From positions 1 through 13,030 of the forward strand of contig JARDZQ010000014.1 in NCBI GenBank assembly GCA_029240775.1: a stretch of 13,030 bases of DNA, written 5' to 3'. Position 1 is the stretch's first letter, and each line of letters begins with the position of its first letter. Below the pieces are notes generated by a model. It had not been told where the DNA came from, searched no databases, and saw nothing but the letters and a program-made list of their open reading frames with translations. Positions 12,512 to 13,030 of the stretch are shown piece by piece. Made by a program: the position numbers and the translations under genes. Source of the DNA: Rubrobacteraceae bacterium (lineage in GTDB: Bacteria; Actinomycetota; Rubrobacteria; Rubrobacterales; Rubrobacteraceae).

Positions 12512-13030
12512 TCACAGATCCGGTCGTTCCGAGTAATGCTCCAGGGCACGGGGCTTCTCGAAGTTGAGCGTGAAGGCCGGGAAACCGCCGAAGCGCCTCA
12601 CGAGCCGGAAGCCTGCGGCCTCTATGTCGCGCCGGATCCTGGCGGGTCGCCTGTGATCCGGGTCGCCGAAGATCTCGGTCAAGGAGAGCACGCCGCCGGG
12701 TTTTAGCGCCCGGTAGAGCTCTCGCGCGGCAGCCCGGCGGTCGCGCACCTCGCCGAAGACCATGGCGAGCAGGACCCGGTCGAACCCTGCCTCGTCTAGT
12801 ACGCCCTCGCCGAGTACGGCCTGCACGGGCCGGACGTTCGAGATGCTCTGTGCCTCAAGCCGCCCCTGCAGCTTCCTGAGCATCTCGCGCTGGCCGTCGA
12901 GGGCTACGACCTCCCCCTCCGGTCCCACGGCCTCTGCCAGAGGGATGGTCAGGCGCCCGGGACCGCAACCCGCGTCGAGGACGCGCGTGCCGGGTACGAG
13001 TTCGAGGCGGCGGATCAGACGCCCCGGACC
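12512..13030 (-). CDS. Class I SAM-dependent methyltransferase, C-terminal part (start outside window)
   Basis: 172 residues are visible; the frame is open to the window edge, so the N-terminus lies beyond 13030. Motif I is VLDAGCGPGRLTIPLA (17-32 of the visible part), the AdoMet-binding glycine loop. It is followed by VVALDGQREML with the acidic residue that binds the ribose (D45), FDRVLLAMVFGEV (motif IV region) and the ALKPGGVLSLTEIFGDPDH segment typical of UbiE/Methyltransf_11-type enzymes. The end is EKPRALEHYSERPDL. The substrate cannot be told. Internal GTG codons, for example at 12928, are not the start because they would remove motif I. It converges on the small acidic-protein gene, with 87 bases between them and no clear terminator. 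Confidence 0.85.
   Translation of the reverse strand, partial: GPGRLIRRLELVPGTRVLDAGCGPGRLTIPLAEAVGPEGEVVALDGQREMLRKLQGRLEAQSISNVRPVQAVLGEGVLDEAGFDRVLLAMVFGEVRDRRAAARELYRALKPGGVLSLTEIFGDPDHRRPARIRRDIEAAGFRLVRRFGGFPAFTLNFEKPRALEHYSERPDL

Overview
The window is GC-rich chromosomal DNA from a bacterium, most likely a deep-branching actinobacterium of the Rubrobacter type. This taxon is an inference from composition, GTG/TTG starts, leaderless-looking promoters and gene repertoire; no rRNA or other marker is present. There is no sign of phage, insertion sequence, CRISPR array, tRNA or rRNA. Coding density is high and gene joins are tight.

Left part (1-2015, minus strand): the 5' end of a small membrane protein at the window edge, translationally overlapped with a PspA/IM30-family coiled-coil protein. 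Upstream of these lies a six-TM protein with a degenerate GGDEF-like domain. Two plus-strand genes follow (2068-3091): a PRC-barrel protein and a lipoprotein with a PrcB C-terminal domain. Then comes the NAD+-dependent DNA ligase ligA (3133-5127), with a very clear leaderless promoter. ligA converges on the next cluster so tightly that the two stop codons share the palindrome CTAG.

Central part (5124-11902, minus strand) is the most interesting. Five genes run head to tail with gaps of 25 bases or less: a serine-palmitoyltransferase-like alpha-oxoamine synthase, a GNAT-type acyltransferase resembling bacterial ceramide synthase, an extended-SDR NAD(P)-dependent reductase, a GT28/MGDG-synthase-like glycosyltransferase, and an LPG-synthase-TM (UPF0104) membrane protein. 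Read in order, they suggest a complete route: serine plus acyl thioester to 3-ketosphinganine, N-acylation, reduction to (dihydro)ceramide, glycosylation, then transport or flipping. This matches the Spt/bCerS/CerR logic worked out in Caulobacter, here apparently in a monoderm-type actinobacterium. Just upstream on the same strand is a polytopic membrane protein with many intramembrane histidines, a candidate lipid-modifying metalloenzyme of unknown activity.

Right part (12038-13030): a small acidic hypothetical protein transcribed divergently from the His-rich membrane protein, then the C-terminal 172 residues of a class I SAM-dependent methyltransferase that runs off the window edge.
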